Below are positions 30,744 to 39,066 of a stretch of 39,066 nucleotides of DNA, in pieces. The notes beneath the pieces are model-generated. The model was not told the origin of the DNA and did no database searches. It saw only the letters and a program-made list of their open reading frames with translations. This stretch comes from an uncultured Bacteroidales bacterium (GTDB lineage: Bacteria; Bacteroidota; Bacteroidia; Bacteroidales; Muribaculaceae): assembly GCA_902787185.1 (NCBI GenBank), contig CADAFP010000019.1:1-39066 (forward strand), read 5' to 3'. The translations under genes and the position numbers were made by a program. How positions within the stretch are numbered: position 1 is the stretch's first letter; each line of letters opens with the position of its first letter.

Positions 30744-33318
30744 AACGGAGTATGATGGCGATGATGACATTGACGTCGCTGATGTTGATGGCGCCGTCAC
30801 TATTGACATCGCAGCGGGTATCAAATGCCTGATTGATGTTCAGGATGCTGGAGATGACGGCGTTGACATCGCTGATGTTGACGTTGCCGTCGCCATTGAC
30901 GTCACCGACGAGCGTCTCGCGATAGACAAACGTGGTGACGGGGCAGTAGTCGGTATATTGCAGCGACGTGCCGGTTTCCAGGGTGCGGTAGGCAAAGCGG
31001 GCACGCACATAGTAAGTCGTTCCGTCAACCATCTTGCCGACGCCCTTGATGGAACCCAACATGGGCGTCTCAAATGTCCTCTCGAGGGTGCCGTTGTAGG
31101 ACGAACGTGTGGGGAAGGACTCCGAACTGCTGATTTGCACCCGCAACGAGTGTACGCCCTCGACGGGCTCAAAACTTACCACGTCGTTATTGCTCAACAC
31201 CATGCCGTCTTGGTCAGGCATGAGCATCACGGGGACATCAGGGATGACCTCGGTGGTAGTGAACGAAGTAACCGGGGTGACAATGGTGGTACCATCATAA
31301 AATGCCGTCACACGGGCATAATAAGTCGTGGCTCCTGCCAAGCGGTATTTGGGTGCCTGCCAAGCGGCTGTATCGAGCCTGATGGTGTCAGGATTGTTCA
31401 TCGACGAGGTGGTGGAGAGTTCCAGCACGTAGGAGGTGCCTGCGCCACCCGATGTCCATGTGATGAGCGGTGTCAAGGGAACTGACGTCGCCGCATCGGC
31501 AGGCGAGGTGATGCGCATCTGCTCCAGGGTGAAATGCCTCAGTTCGCTGGCATTGTCCCAACGGTTGAGTCCGCGTGCCACCACACGCCACCAATAGGTG
31601 CCGTCGGTAAGCCCATGGATGCGGTATATGGGACATTGCGCCGTGTCCACCTCCAGCTGTGTCACCATGGAGTCCATCCGATCGTCGGCATAGATTTGAA
31701 TGACATAGTTGGAAGCGTCGCCCGCAGTCCATTGCAACTGCGTGAACGGCATCACTGGGGCACCATCATCAGGACTGAGCAAGATGGGCTGTATCGCCTG
31801 TGACGACTCCACCCCGGGCATGGCGGGAGCGTACTCGTTCTCCCATCGGTCGAGTATGGTCACGGCATAGCGGAAGCCCTCGCGCTTATTGTCGGGCATG
31901 GTGTAGGAAGCCCAATAGCTCACACCGTCGATATACTGTGCCTGGCAATGGAAATCCTTGTCCTCCACCCCATCGGGGATGGCATAGACGACATAGCGCA
32001 CATTGGGGATACTGTCCCACGAGAGCGTGCCGTCGCTATAGGCAAGGTTGCTGACCGTGGTATAGGTCTGGTCGGGCTTGAGCCAGGCGGGGGCGGGGTT
32101 CAGTGCGATGGAACTGTACAGGCTGTCGCGCAGCCAAGTGCGCAGCTGGCGCACCTTGCCGTCGATTTTCTCGCTCTTGTTGCGCCAGGTGTAGTAGCGG
32201 AAATACACCATGCCCGGGTTGCCGCCCGCAGCCATTGCCTCTCGCATGATGCGCCCTTGCTTGACAAACTCATCCAGTCCCCAGCCCGCCTCGTCGGGAA
32301 TCCATTGGCCGATATAGACATGGCGGTTGAAACGCGCCGCCATCTTGCCCCACCAGGTGGTGACAGGGATGAACGTGCCATTGGTGTTCCAATAGACCTG
32401 CGGCGCCAGGAAGTCGATGGTGCCACGCGTCAACCATGCCATGGGGTCGCTGTAAATCTGGTTATACTGCCAGTCACTGCCCGCCGGGCAAGGTTCGACG
32501 CCATACTTGTCGGCGACCGACTGGGCGGTGCACGCCACGCCAGCAGGACCGATGCCAAAGCGCACCCAGGGTTTGGTCGCCTTGACCATGTCGTTCACGT
32601 CCTTGACCATCTGGTTGACGTTCTCGCGCCGCCAGTCGCCCTGCGACATCGTGCCGCCATTGGCCCGATAGGCGTTGTAGAGGCCGGCGTCCAGCTCAAA
32701 TGACGGGTTGTCCTGGTTGTAGAAATAGTCGTCAAACACCAGTCCGTCCACGTCATATTTCACCAGGATATCCTGGCACACGTCCACAACGCGCTGCCTC
32801 ACCTCGGGGATGCCAGGATTGAGCACCGTCTCATAAGAGGTCGTCAATAGCCACTCGGGATGGGTGTGGATGTAATCCCGTTCGCTTTGTCCCCACATGT
32901 TGTCGCCATGGCCATAGCGGTAAGGGTTCACCCAGGCATAGACCTCGATACCGCGCTTGTGAGCCTCCTCGACGAGGAAGCCGAAGGGGTCGAACGCCGG
33001 CGCCACGCCACGAGTGCCCGTGATATAGCTGGACCAAGGCTCATAGGCCGAATTGTACATCGCGTCGCACATCGCACGCACGTGGTAATAGACCACGTTG
33101 ATGTGGTTCACCTGCATGGTGTCGAGCATCTTGCGGCAGGCGTTCTGCATGATGGGCGTGTTGCTCGCTGTGATGTTACCGCTGGGCCAGTCGCTCAGGT
33201 AGGCCGTCATCCACATGCCGCGCTGCTCCCGCTTGGGGGCGACATCGGCGGTTACAGCAATGGCACTGCCGGCGACCATCGTCACCAGCAATGCCATCAG
33301 GATTAACGTCTTTTTCAT
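30742..33318 (-). CDS. GHL10-type family 10 glycosylhydrolase with FN3-like and dockerin-like domains
   Basis: This 858-residue protein has a signal peptide (MKKTLILMALLVTMVAGSAIA). A GHL10 (DUF187) TIM-barrel domain spans about residues 30-400, with REQRGMWMTAYLSDWPSG near 31-48 and YYHVRAMCDAMYNSAYEPWS near 77-96. VYAWVNPYRY is at 126-135 and GLVFDDYFY at 192-200, where acidic residues are expected in the active site. The best-studied relative, E. coli DigH, acts on denuded peptidoglycan strands. Several FN3-like domains follow (about 430-800). The C-terminus has two dockerin-like loops, GDVNGDGNVNISDV and CDVNSDGAINISDV, ending IIAIILR. It lies downstream of the SusC/SusD group on the same strand. 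The substrate is uncertain. Confidence 0.88.
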   Translation of the reverse strand: MKKTLILMALLVTMVAGSAIAVTADVAPKREQRGMWMTAYLSDWPSGNITASNTPIMQNACRKMLDTMQVNHINVVYYHVRAMCDAMYNSAYEPWSSYITGTRGVAPAFDPFGFLVEEAHKRGIEVYAWVNPYRYGHGDNMWGQSERDYIHTHPEWLLTTSYETVLNPGIPEVRQRVVDVCQDILVKYDVDGLVFDDYFYNQDNPSFELDAGLYNAYRANGGTMSQGDWRRENVNQMVKDVNDMVKATKPWVRFGIGPAGVACTAQSVADKYGVEPCPAGSDWQYNQIYSDPMAWLTRGTIDFLAPQVYWNTNGTFIPVTTWWGKMAARFNRHVYIGQWIPDEAGWGLDEFVKQGRIMREAMAAGGNPGMVYFRYYTWRNKSEKIDGKVRQLRTWLRDSLYSSIALNPAPAWLKPDQTYTTVSNLAYSDGTLSWDSIPNVRYVVYAIPDGVEDKDFHCQAQYIDGVSYWASYTMPDNKREGFRYAVTILDRWENEYAPAMPGVESSQAIQPILLSPDDGAPVMPFTQLQWTAGDASNYVIQIYADDRMDSMVTQLEVDTAQCPIYRIHGLTDGTYWWRVVARGLNRWDNASELRHFTLEQMRITSPADAATSVPLTPLITWTSGGAGTSYVLELSTTSSMNNPDTIRLDTAAWQAPKYRLAGATTYYARVTAFYDGTTIVTPVTSFTTTEVIPDVPVMLMPDQDGMVLSNNDVVSFEPVEGVHSLRVQISSSESFPTRSSYNGTLERTFETPMLGSIKGVGKMVDGTTYYVRARFAYRTLETGTSLQYTDYCPVTTFVYRETLVGDVNGDGNVNISDVNAVISSILNINQAFDTRCDVNSDGAINISDVNVIIAIILR

Positions 33319-33319
33319 A

Positions 33320-33393
33320 GTTTCTAGTCCTTAGTCCTTAGTCCCTAGTCCTTAGTCCTTAGTCCTTAGTCCTTAGTCCTTAGTTGCTAGTTA
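33320..33393. repeat. Half heptamer array G (TTAGTCC only)
   Basis: About nine TTAGTCC or CTAGTCC units are present without a core or inverse half. It fills the gap between the GHL10 start and the end of the PKD lipoprotein gene. Confidence 0.8.
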
Positions 33394-33395
33394 CG

Positions 33396-35094
33396 TTAGA
33401 ACAGGTTGGTCAGGCGCGGGTTGATGCACAGACCCAGGATTTTATCCTTGTTGCCGTTGAAGTTGTACACCTTGCCGTCCTCGGGATTGAAGTAGTAGAG
33501 GCCGGTGGTGTAGGTCTTCTCGGTCGTGGCGGCACGGAAGCCGAAATAGACATAGTGCGTCTGGGAATCGACAGCCATCTGGGTGGTGTAAACGCCCTCG
33601 GCATCGGTGGTGTTGATGGGATCAGCCTCCATCGTGATGAAGTTGACGTACTTGTCGTAGGTCACCGTGGCATCGTCGGCAGGAATCTGATACTGGGTGA
33701 AGCCCACACCCGGCGTGGTGCCCTTGGTCATCCACACATACAGGTAGTTCAAGTCCTCGTCGAGGGTGAAGCCACGCGGCTGGGTGGTCTCGAGCACGAT
33801 GGGATAAGGAATCTTGACGCCGGTGCCGGTCTTGCCGATGTCGGCAGTGGTAAAGCGGTAGATACCGTTACCCGAGTAGTTCTTGCCCCACCAGAATTTG
33901 CCCTTGCGGTCGAGGTAGAGGCCCGTGTGGATAGCACCGTAAGCAATACCCTGGCCGTAATAGCTCAGCTGGTTGTTGACCACAAAGTAGCCCGCCACAC
34001 TGGTGTAGTTGGTCTGCTCGGTCTCGCCACGCACGGTCGGTGTAGTAGAGGTAGGTGCCGTCGGTGCAACCCTGGAAGGGGTCGTTGAAGGCGGGGCCGC
34101 CCACGTTGGTAATCATCACGTTGGTCGTCGTGCCGTCGGCGCTCATGACGGTAATCTTGCCGTCGCCCAGGTTACCGGCCTCGTCGTTGATGTAGTAGTA
34201 CTGCTTGCCGCAGTCCAGGATATAGACGTTGTCCTGCTCGATGGTGGCGCTGTCGGTCACCGTCTTCTCGCAGGCAAACACGAGCGTCGTGGGCATGTTG
34301 CCCGAGCTCACACCCATGTCAAAGGGCATGTTCTTGGTGCCGGCGGGAAGCTGCGTGAGGTCCACGAGCTTCACAGCCATGATGTTACCGCCCTGGGTTG
34401 CGTAATAGAGCGTGGGGGCGGGAATCGACGAACCCACCTGCACATTGACGTAGCTGTCCTCGAGACGGCGGTTCTCGCCGTTGATGTCGAACCACGTCTG
34501 CAGGGTAATCTTCTGCGAACCGATGTTGCTGAAGGTCAGTTTGCCGGGGTTGTCGATGGTGCCGTCGTCGTGGCTATAGCCCTCGAAGGTGGCAATCATG
34601 TTACCCTGGGCATCGCGGGTGCCGTCGGGGAAAGTCCACACATACTTGCACTTGAGGTTCTCAGGGTTGGGCAACTCGATGTCGAGTTTCACGTCCACGT
34701 CGTTGATCACGACGGGAACAGCGCTCTGCTCGGCGATGCTCAACACGGGAGCGATGTCGTAGATGAGCAACGGATAAGTGCGGCTACCCACGCCATCGAC
34801 GGTGAGCGTTACCTGATAGACGCCCGCCTTGGCATACTTGTGCGAGGGGTTCATCTCGGTCGAGGTCGTTCCGTCGCCGAAGTCCCACGTCACCTGTCCC
34901 GACTTGGCCGAGGTGTTGGTGAACTCAACGGTGGAGACCACATAGAAATCCAGTCCATAGCGGTCATCCTCCACATGGTAGGTGAAGTCCACATCCTTGG
35001 TGGGGAAATTGCCATAGTCGGGAGTCTTGTCGATACATGACACCGCCATGACCGCCATCAGGACCATGAATGCTATTTTATTGAATGTTTTCAT
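33396..35094 (-). pseudogene. PKD-domain surface lipoprotein, frameshifted near 34035
   Basis: Two frames on the minus strand make one protein of about 565 residues. The first (from 35094) has a lipoprotein signal (MKTFNKIAFMVLMAVMAVSC). It then has a PKD domain with VTWDFGDGTTSTE and NPSHKYAKAGVYQVTLTV near residues 68-100, and beta-rich repeats to TYLYYTDR. There it runs out of frame into low-quality sequence. The second frame takes over with RGETEQTNYTSVAGYFVV and continues sensibly to a C-terminal TNLF (33396). One extra base in the GACCGTGCG region near 34034-34040 would explain it. It follows susD and another lipoprotein, so it probably encodes a SusE-like surface glycan-binding protein. 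It is either a real inactivation or a sequencing error; no slippery sequence is seen. Confidence 0.8.
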
Positions 35095-35107
35095 ATTCAG
35101 TTATCTT

Positions 35108-35175
35108 TTTAGGCTTTAGGTTTTAGGTTTTAGGACGCGGATGCCACCTAACGCCTAACGCCTAATTACTAATTC
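35108..35175. repeat. Heptamer array H (short) with GCGGATGCC core
   Basis: TTAGGCT, TTAGGTT and TTAGGTT units lie on the left and the core GCGGATGCCACC is at 35137-35148. CCTAACG and CCTAATT units lie on the right. The TAG stop (35169-35171, minus strand) of the next gene is inside it. Confidence 0.8.
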
Positions 35176-36218
35176 AGTGAAACTTCTTTGTTGTCGGTAG
35201 TCACACCCATCTTGCCGTCGGTGTCATAGACGCGGTACTGAGGCATGAGCGAGTACTTGCGGCTGAAGTTCACCGTGTAAGACTTGTCGGCGGTGTTGTA
35301 AATCCACGAGGTGAAGGGAATCGTCTCGAGCATGCTCTGGAAATAGGGCATGTACTGGCGGCGAACGGTCGTGATTTTGCCACCCGTGTCATCGCTGTAG
35401 CGCGAAAAGAGCCAGAAGGCCGACTTATAGACCGCCTGCACGTTGGCGCCCGCAGGAGCGTCGCTCTCGTTGGCAATCTCGTGATAGACGGCGGTGCCAT
35501 CGTCGGCCACGGTGATGTAGTAGTAGTGGTCCACTTCATCGGTGGTAAACCAGGCGTTGGACTTGTCGTCGGTGGTCGTGTCGGTCGGGAAATCAATCTT
35601 GTACTGCGCGTTGAGCTGCTGGAACAGCTCGATGGGGAAGTTGTACTTGATATAGACGTTGCGCAGGTCGTTATAGTAGGTGCTGTCCTTGGTCAAGGCC
35701 TTCACCATATAGTCCATGAACTCCTGCTGGAACGTCGAGGGATAGTAGCTGTCGAACTTCTCCTGGTCCCACTCCTCGGGGTTGACCCACGTCACGGGGG
35801 CGAGGGTTCGCGAGGTGGGGAAGCTGTCGGTGAGCACATACTCATAGCCGTCCCACTCAGCCTTGCTGTGGGCATAGGTGGCGACACGCTGCATGGAGCG
35901 CACGGTGTCGGTCAGGGAGTAATTCTTGGTATAGGACAGCGATGTCGTCAACTTGCTGGTTGCCGTCGCCACCTGTTCACGCTTAATCAGGCACCACACC
36001 TCACTGTGGTCTATCGCCTTCTCGCTGGTGGTGTAATACTTGCCCTTGAAGGTGGCATAGTTGCCTGCCTTGACCAGCGTGGAGCCCTGTTCCCAGTCCA
36101 CCGTGGGCAAAATCTGACCGAGCTCGCCGTTGTCGGCAAACGGGTCATGGATTGCACACGAGGTGGTCATCAGTGCCACCAAGGCTATCAGTCCATATTT
36201 TATTCTATTTCGTTTCAT
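35169..36218 (-). CDS. Lipoprotein between SusD and the PKD lipoprotein, function unknown
   Basis: This 349-residue lipoprotein reads MKRNRIKYGLIALVALMTTSC at the start, with a clear lipobox. The mature protein has an N-terminal part (LPTVDWEQGSTLVKAGNYATFKG) like the beta-sandwich starts of SusE/F-position proteins. A middle region is rich in Tyr, Asp and Trp, which is common in glycan-binding proteins. I do not recognise a named family. Its position directly after susD and before a PKD lipoprotein suggests it is an accessory part of the same outer-membrane uptake complex. The stop codon lies within heptamer array H. Confidence 0.8.
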   Translation of the reverse strand: MKRNRIKYGLIALVALMTTSCAIHDPFADNGELGQILPTVDWEQGSTLVKAGNYATFKGKYYTTSEKAIDHSEVWCLIKREQVATATSKLTTSLSYTKNYSLTDTVRSMQRVATYAHSKAEWDGYEYVLTDSFPTSRTLAPVTWVNPEEWDQEKFDSYYPSTFQQEFMDYMVKALTKDSTYYNDLRNVYIKYNFPIELFQQLNAQYKIDFPTDTTTDDKSNAWFTTDEVDHYYYITVADDGTAVYHEIANESDAPAGANVQAVYKSAFWLFSRYSDDTGGKITTVRRQYMPYFQSMLETIPFTSWIYNTADKSYTVNFSRKYSLMPQYRVYDTDGKMGVTTDNKEVSLN

Positions 36219-36239
36219 GATCTTGTTGTTTACTTTATA

Positions 36240-36281
36240 AGGTCCTTAAGGCCCTTAAGGTTTTAAAAGTCCTTAAGGTCG
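36240..36281. repeat. Short CCTTAAGG-type array J
   Basis: GTCCTTAA, GGCCCTTAA, GGTTTTAA and GTCCTTAAGG follow each other and can fold back on themselves. It lies between susD and the next gene. It resembles the heptamer arrays in place and style but has no core and a longer unit. Confidence 0.55.
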
Positions 36282-38147
36282 TTATTCTTGAGTTAAGGAG
36301 GTGACTTCACCGTAGTTATGTGCCCAAATCATGGGTTCCTGCAACCACTTGTAGTTCTTGTAGGCTCCCAGGCGTTCAAGCTCCTGGCGGTTATACTTCT
36401 CCTCGGTCTCCGGGTCGTAGTTGATACGCTGGATCCACGTGTTCTCCTTCTGCTCCTCGGTCAGGCCATCAATCCAGTAGGCCGCGTACAGGTTGTAGGG
36501 CCTGCGCAGGGTCGGATAGACGATTTCCTGGTTGTCACCGATGCCGTAGTGGTTGCGGTTGTTGCTGTAGTGGTAGCGCCGCATGTCGGTCCACTGCTCG
36601 GGCTGCAGATACATGGCGATGTACTTCTGCTGCATGAGGTCGCTCAGCGAGAACTCGCTGGGATTGAAGAACCAGTGCTTATTGCCACGGTCGGTCACCT
36701 TGTGGGGCGACAGCCTCGTGCCTTTGTAGTACTCCTCGTTGTCAAGGAAGGCAGCCACCTGAGCAAACCAGTACTCGGCAGGCTCATAACCTGGCTTGCC
36801 GCCGGTAACGCTGTTGCCCGGGTACTTGTTGTCGGTGTTGGCATTGTAATTCGGGTTGGGATAGTTGCGCAGGAAGGCGGCCAAATGGCGCTCGATGTTC
36901 CATTGGGTGGCCTCCTTGGCCAGTGCGCACGCCTCAGTCTTGTTACCCATCCAGTACAGCGCCTCGGCCTTGATGAAATAGAGCTCCTCCATCGTGAAGA
37001 TGGGGTTATAGGCATCGGCAGCGCCAGCATAAGCGCCCATGTACAGGTTGGGATAGTTGGCAATCTTGAAGGACGTTCCCATACCGATATTGTTCTCCAG
37101 ATAACGCATCTTGATGCGCTCGCTGGTGGTTGACGCACTGGCGGGACCCGTACGGGCAATCATCAGCAGACCGCAGCGCGGGTCGTTGGCAAAACCGTCG
37201 TATGAACCCTCGCCGCCAAAGGTGCCGCTGGTCATCTCGTTATCAGGCTTGCTGAGGCCCAAGAGGTCCACCATGAAATACTTGCTCGGGATAGCGCTAC
37301 CCAACAGGTTGCCGCGCGACTCCCACGAGTTGATGACGGGCTGTGCGACGCTCCACACGGCATTCTGCGTGCCCGTGCCGCCGTCCCAATAGTAACGGGG
37401 CTCGTTGCCAAACCAAGCGTCACGACTGCCCTGATAGTCAAACACGTCGCCCTTGCGCCACTGGTTGATGGCGGCATCTGCAGCGTCAACAATCTTCTGG
37501 CACATCGCTGTCGAGCGGTCCACATTGGGGATGTTGCGCAACAGCAGGCGGGCCTTGACGGCCAGCACCAGGCCTTTCCACTTCTCGAGGTCACCGGCAT
37601 AAACGCGGTCCTCGGCAGCGGTAATCGGTTGGTTGTCAGGGTTGTTGACGATGGCGGGGTCCTCATACATCTTGATGAGGTCCTCGCACTCCTGCATCAT
37701 CCAGGCATATACCGATGCTTGGGTATCATAGGTGGGAGCGATGCTCTGATAGGCCTCGCTGCGGGGGATGTCGCCAAAGGCATCAGTTGTCAATTGGGTG
37801 GACATCAGCATAATGGTGCGGCCTATCAACTCGTAGTTGGGCGAATTGATGGCTTTGGAATTATTGACCAGATTGACCGTATTCTTGCCGATGTCATAGA
37901 AATGACGGCGCCACATCGGGTGGCGGTTCATCGTCAGCATCTCCCACTCGCACTTGTAGCTGTAGGCACCCACCGAACTCTGGTCATAAACAATCTGCTG
38001 GGCGTAATAGATGATGACGGGCAGACCGTCCTTGGCATCAATCACATGGGCCCTGTCGGGGTTGACGTTATCGTCGAGGACATCGTTACAGCTCACCGAC
38101 ACCAGGCCAACCAGCATCAATAATGCTAAAAATTTGATCTTTTTCAT
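36282..38147 (-). CDS. SusD/RagB-family outer-membrane nutrient-binding lipoprotein
   Basis: This 621-residue lipoprotein has the signal MKKIKFLALLMLVGLVSVSC, then NDVLDDNVNPDRA, a typical SusD start of the SusD-like_2 type. Long TPR-like helical regions carry family features such as EELYFIKAEALYWMG near 425-440 and a C-terminal EQWTDMRRYHY segment. SusD proteins cap the SusC barrel, bind the glycan or peptide ligand and deliver it for TonB-driven import. The frame is open upstream to 38273 inside susC; ATG 38147 is chosen because it starts the signal peptide and lies 13 bp after the SusC stop. Together with the partial susC it defines the locus as a polysaccharide-utilisation-type unit. Confidence 0.92.
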   Translation of the reverse strand: MKKIKFLALLMLVGLVSVSCNDVLDDNVNPDRAHVIDAKDGLPVIIYYAQQIVYDQSSVGAYSYKCEWEMLTMNRHPMWRRHFYDIGKNTVNLVNNSKAINSPNYELIGRTIMLMSTQLTTDAFGDIPRSEAYQSIAPTYDTQASVYAWMMQECEDLIKMYEDPAIVNNPDNQPITAAEDRVYAGDLEKWKGLVLAVKARLLLRNIPNVDRSTAMCQKIVDAADAAINQWRKGDVFDYQGSRDAWFGNEPRYYWDGGTGTQNAVWSVAQPVINSWESRGNLLGSAIPSKYFMVDLLGLSKPDNEMTSGTFGGEGSYDGFANDPRCGLLMIARTGPASASTTSERIKMRYLENNIGMGTSFKIANYPNLYMGAYAGAADAYNPIFTMEELYFIKAEALYWMGNKTEACALAKEATQWNIERHLAAFLRNYPNPNYNANTDNKYPGNSVTGGKPGYEPAEYWFAQVAAFLDNEEYYKGTRLSPHKVTDRGNKHWFFNPSEFSLSDLMQQKYIAMYLQPEQWTDMRRYHYSNNRNHYGIGDNQEIVYPTLRRPYNLYAAYWIDGLTEEQKENTWIQRINYDPETEEKYNRQELERLGAYKNYKWLQEPMIWAHNYGEVTSLTQE

Positions 38148-38160
38148 AGTCGTTGGCCTT

Positions 38161-39066
38161 TTAGAATGTTGCTTTAAGCGTGAAATTGAAACTGCGCGTG
38201 CTGGGCACGTTGTAATTGTCGATGCCGGCGCTACCGGTACCGCCTGAAGTGGCAGCAAGCACGGCGGGGTCATTGCCGCGGTACTTGGTCAACAGGAACA
38301 GGTTGCGTGCAGTAGCCGTCAACGACAAGCCCTTGACGGGCCAGGTGCGCTTGAAGTGTTTGCCGAAGTCATAGCTCAGCGTCACATAACTCAAGCGGAT
38401 ATAGGAACCGTCCTCGATAAAATTGGACGATACAGTCGAGTAATAGGTGTTGATGAAATAGGAGTCAAGCACGATGGGCGTCGTGTTCTTGACATAGGTC
38501 GTCGTTCCATCGGGGCCGGGGACAGCCTGCACACCGTCGATGATGTACTCGCGGTTGCGGTACTTGTCATACAAGCTGCTCATGCCATTGGTGATCTGGC
38601 TGCGGCCCGTCACATTGACCACGTCACCGCCCTTGCGGCCGTCGAACAGGAACGACAGCGTGGCGTTCTTGTAACGCAATGTGCTGCCCACACCCAGCAG
38701 CCAGTCGGGCTCGCGGTTACCGATGTACAGGCCCTTGGCGGCATCGATGATGGGATAACCGTTCTCGTCACACACGACACGGCCTTCGGGGTCACGCACG
38801 TAGTCTTTACCCGAGATACCCGTGGAGGATTCACCCAGGCGGGCAACGGGGAAGATGTCGCCATACTGGGTGCCCTGGATCTCGGTCAACTCGTTGGGCA
38901 GGTAGAGCACCTTGCTGCGGTTGAACGAGAAGTTGGCCAGAGCGGTCCATGAGAAGTCGCCGGCCTTGATGATGTCCTGGTTCAACGAGATTTCCATACC
39001 ATGGTTCTTCAGGCTACCCTCGTTGCGGGTCTGGAGAATCACACCCGAAGCGGGCGACACGCGCAC
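38161..39066 (-). CDS. SusC/RagA-family TonB-dependent transporter, C-terminal part (cut by window end)
   Basis: Only the last 301 residues are in the window; the gene continues beyond 39066. The sequence has the late beta-barrel features of SusC proteins: NHGMEISLNQDIIKAGDFSWTALANFSFN, a DWLLGVGSTLRYKNATLSFLFDGRKGGDV block, and the AVTARNLFL-like motif (SLTATARNLFLLTKYRGNDP). It ends in an aromatic strand (SFNFTLKATF), the signal for outer-membrane assembly. It is the large pore of the SusCD pair with the SusD protein that starts 13 bp downstream. Confidence 0.93.
   Translation of the reverse strand: MRVSPASGVILQTRNEGSLKNHGMEISLNQDIIKAGDFSWTALANFSFNRSKVLYLPNELTEIQGTQYGDIFPVARLGESSTGISGKDYVRDPEGRVVCDENGYPIIDAAKGLYIGNREPDWLLGVGSTLRYKNATLSFLFDGRKGGDVVNVTGRSQITNGMSSLYDKYRNREYIIDGVQAVPGPDGTTTYVKNTTPIVLDSYFINTYYSTVSSNFIEDGSYIRLSYVTLSYDFGKHFKRTWPVKGLSLTATARNLFLLTKYRGNDPAVLAATSGGTGSAGIDNYNVPSTRSFNFTLKATF

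Overview
The window looks like a chromosomal segment of a gut-type Bacteroidales bacterium, probably Muribaculaceae or a Prevotella relative. The reasons are SusC/SusD genes, many lipoproteins and secreted proteins with short C-terminal dockerin-like repeats, promoters of the TAnnTTTG type, and starts without Shine-Dalgarno sequences. This placement rests on family recognition alone.

Layout. (1) 1-12351 is host core: a large DUF2723 membrane protein, a NodB-type deacetylase coupled to QueG, and a lipoprotein of unknown role. Convergent to these are a metallophosphoesterase and AroA. CvpA and a Big_5-type lipoprotein follow on the + strand. (2) 12551-20399 is a compact, visibly AT-richer integrative element of about 7.85 kb with all genes on the + strand. 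It carries a tyrosine integrase, a small basic protein, a strongly folded non-coding segment, a primase-like replication protein, five very small ORFs (two ATGA overlaps) and an HK97-type major capsid protein, then terminators. No terminase, portal, protease, tail or lysis gene is seen. (3) 20484-25064 holds a CstA-family transporter, a secreted dockerin-like protein and an EamA-type exporter. (4) 25137-39066 is one long minus-strand locus. In transcription order it has SusC (cut by the window end), SusD, a lipoprotein, a frameshifted PKD lipoprotein, a GHL10-type glycosidase, two tandem paralogous secreted proteins and a phosphodiester glycosidase. The last four enzymes or secreted proteins end in dockerin-like repeats.

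The most unusual item is the element. It is bounded by a 15-bp direct repeat (AAATTTGTTTAATTT). Deleting it restores a host palindromic repeat lying between two convergent genes, and an uninterrupted copy of that repeat is at 6391-6530. Its right end carries a consensus Bacteroidetes promoter that points out of the element, so it would read into the integrase only in the circular form. An integrase, a primase and a lone capsid gene suggest a phage satellite that brings its own shell protein and borrows everything else from a helper phage. A decayed prophage is the main alternative.

A second unexplained pattern is a family of intergenic arrays with a period of about 7 bp. TTAG-type units lie on the left, CTAA-type units on the right, and most copies have a GGCATCCGC or GCGGATGCC core between them. 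Polarity is the same at every locus that has both halves, and several genes use a stop codon that lies inside the array. A third pattern is a recurrent two-promoter module (CGGCTTGCACTA + nnTTTG) upstream of several host genes.
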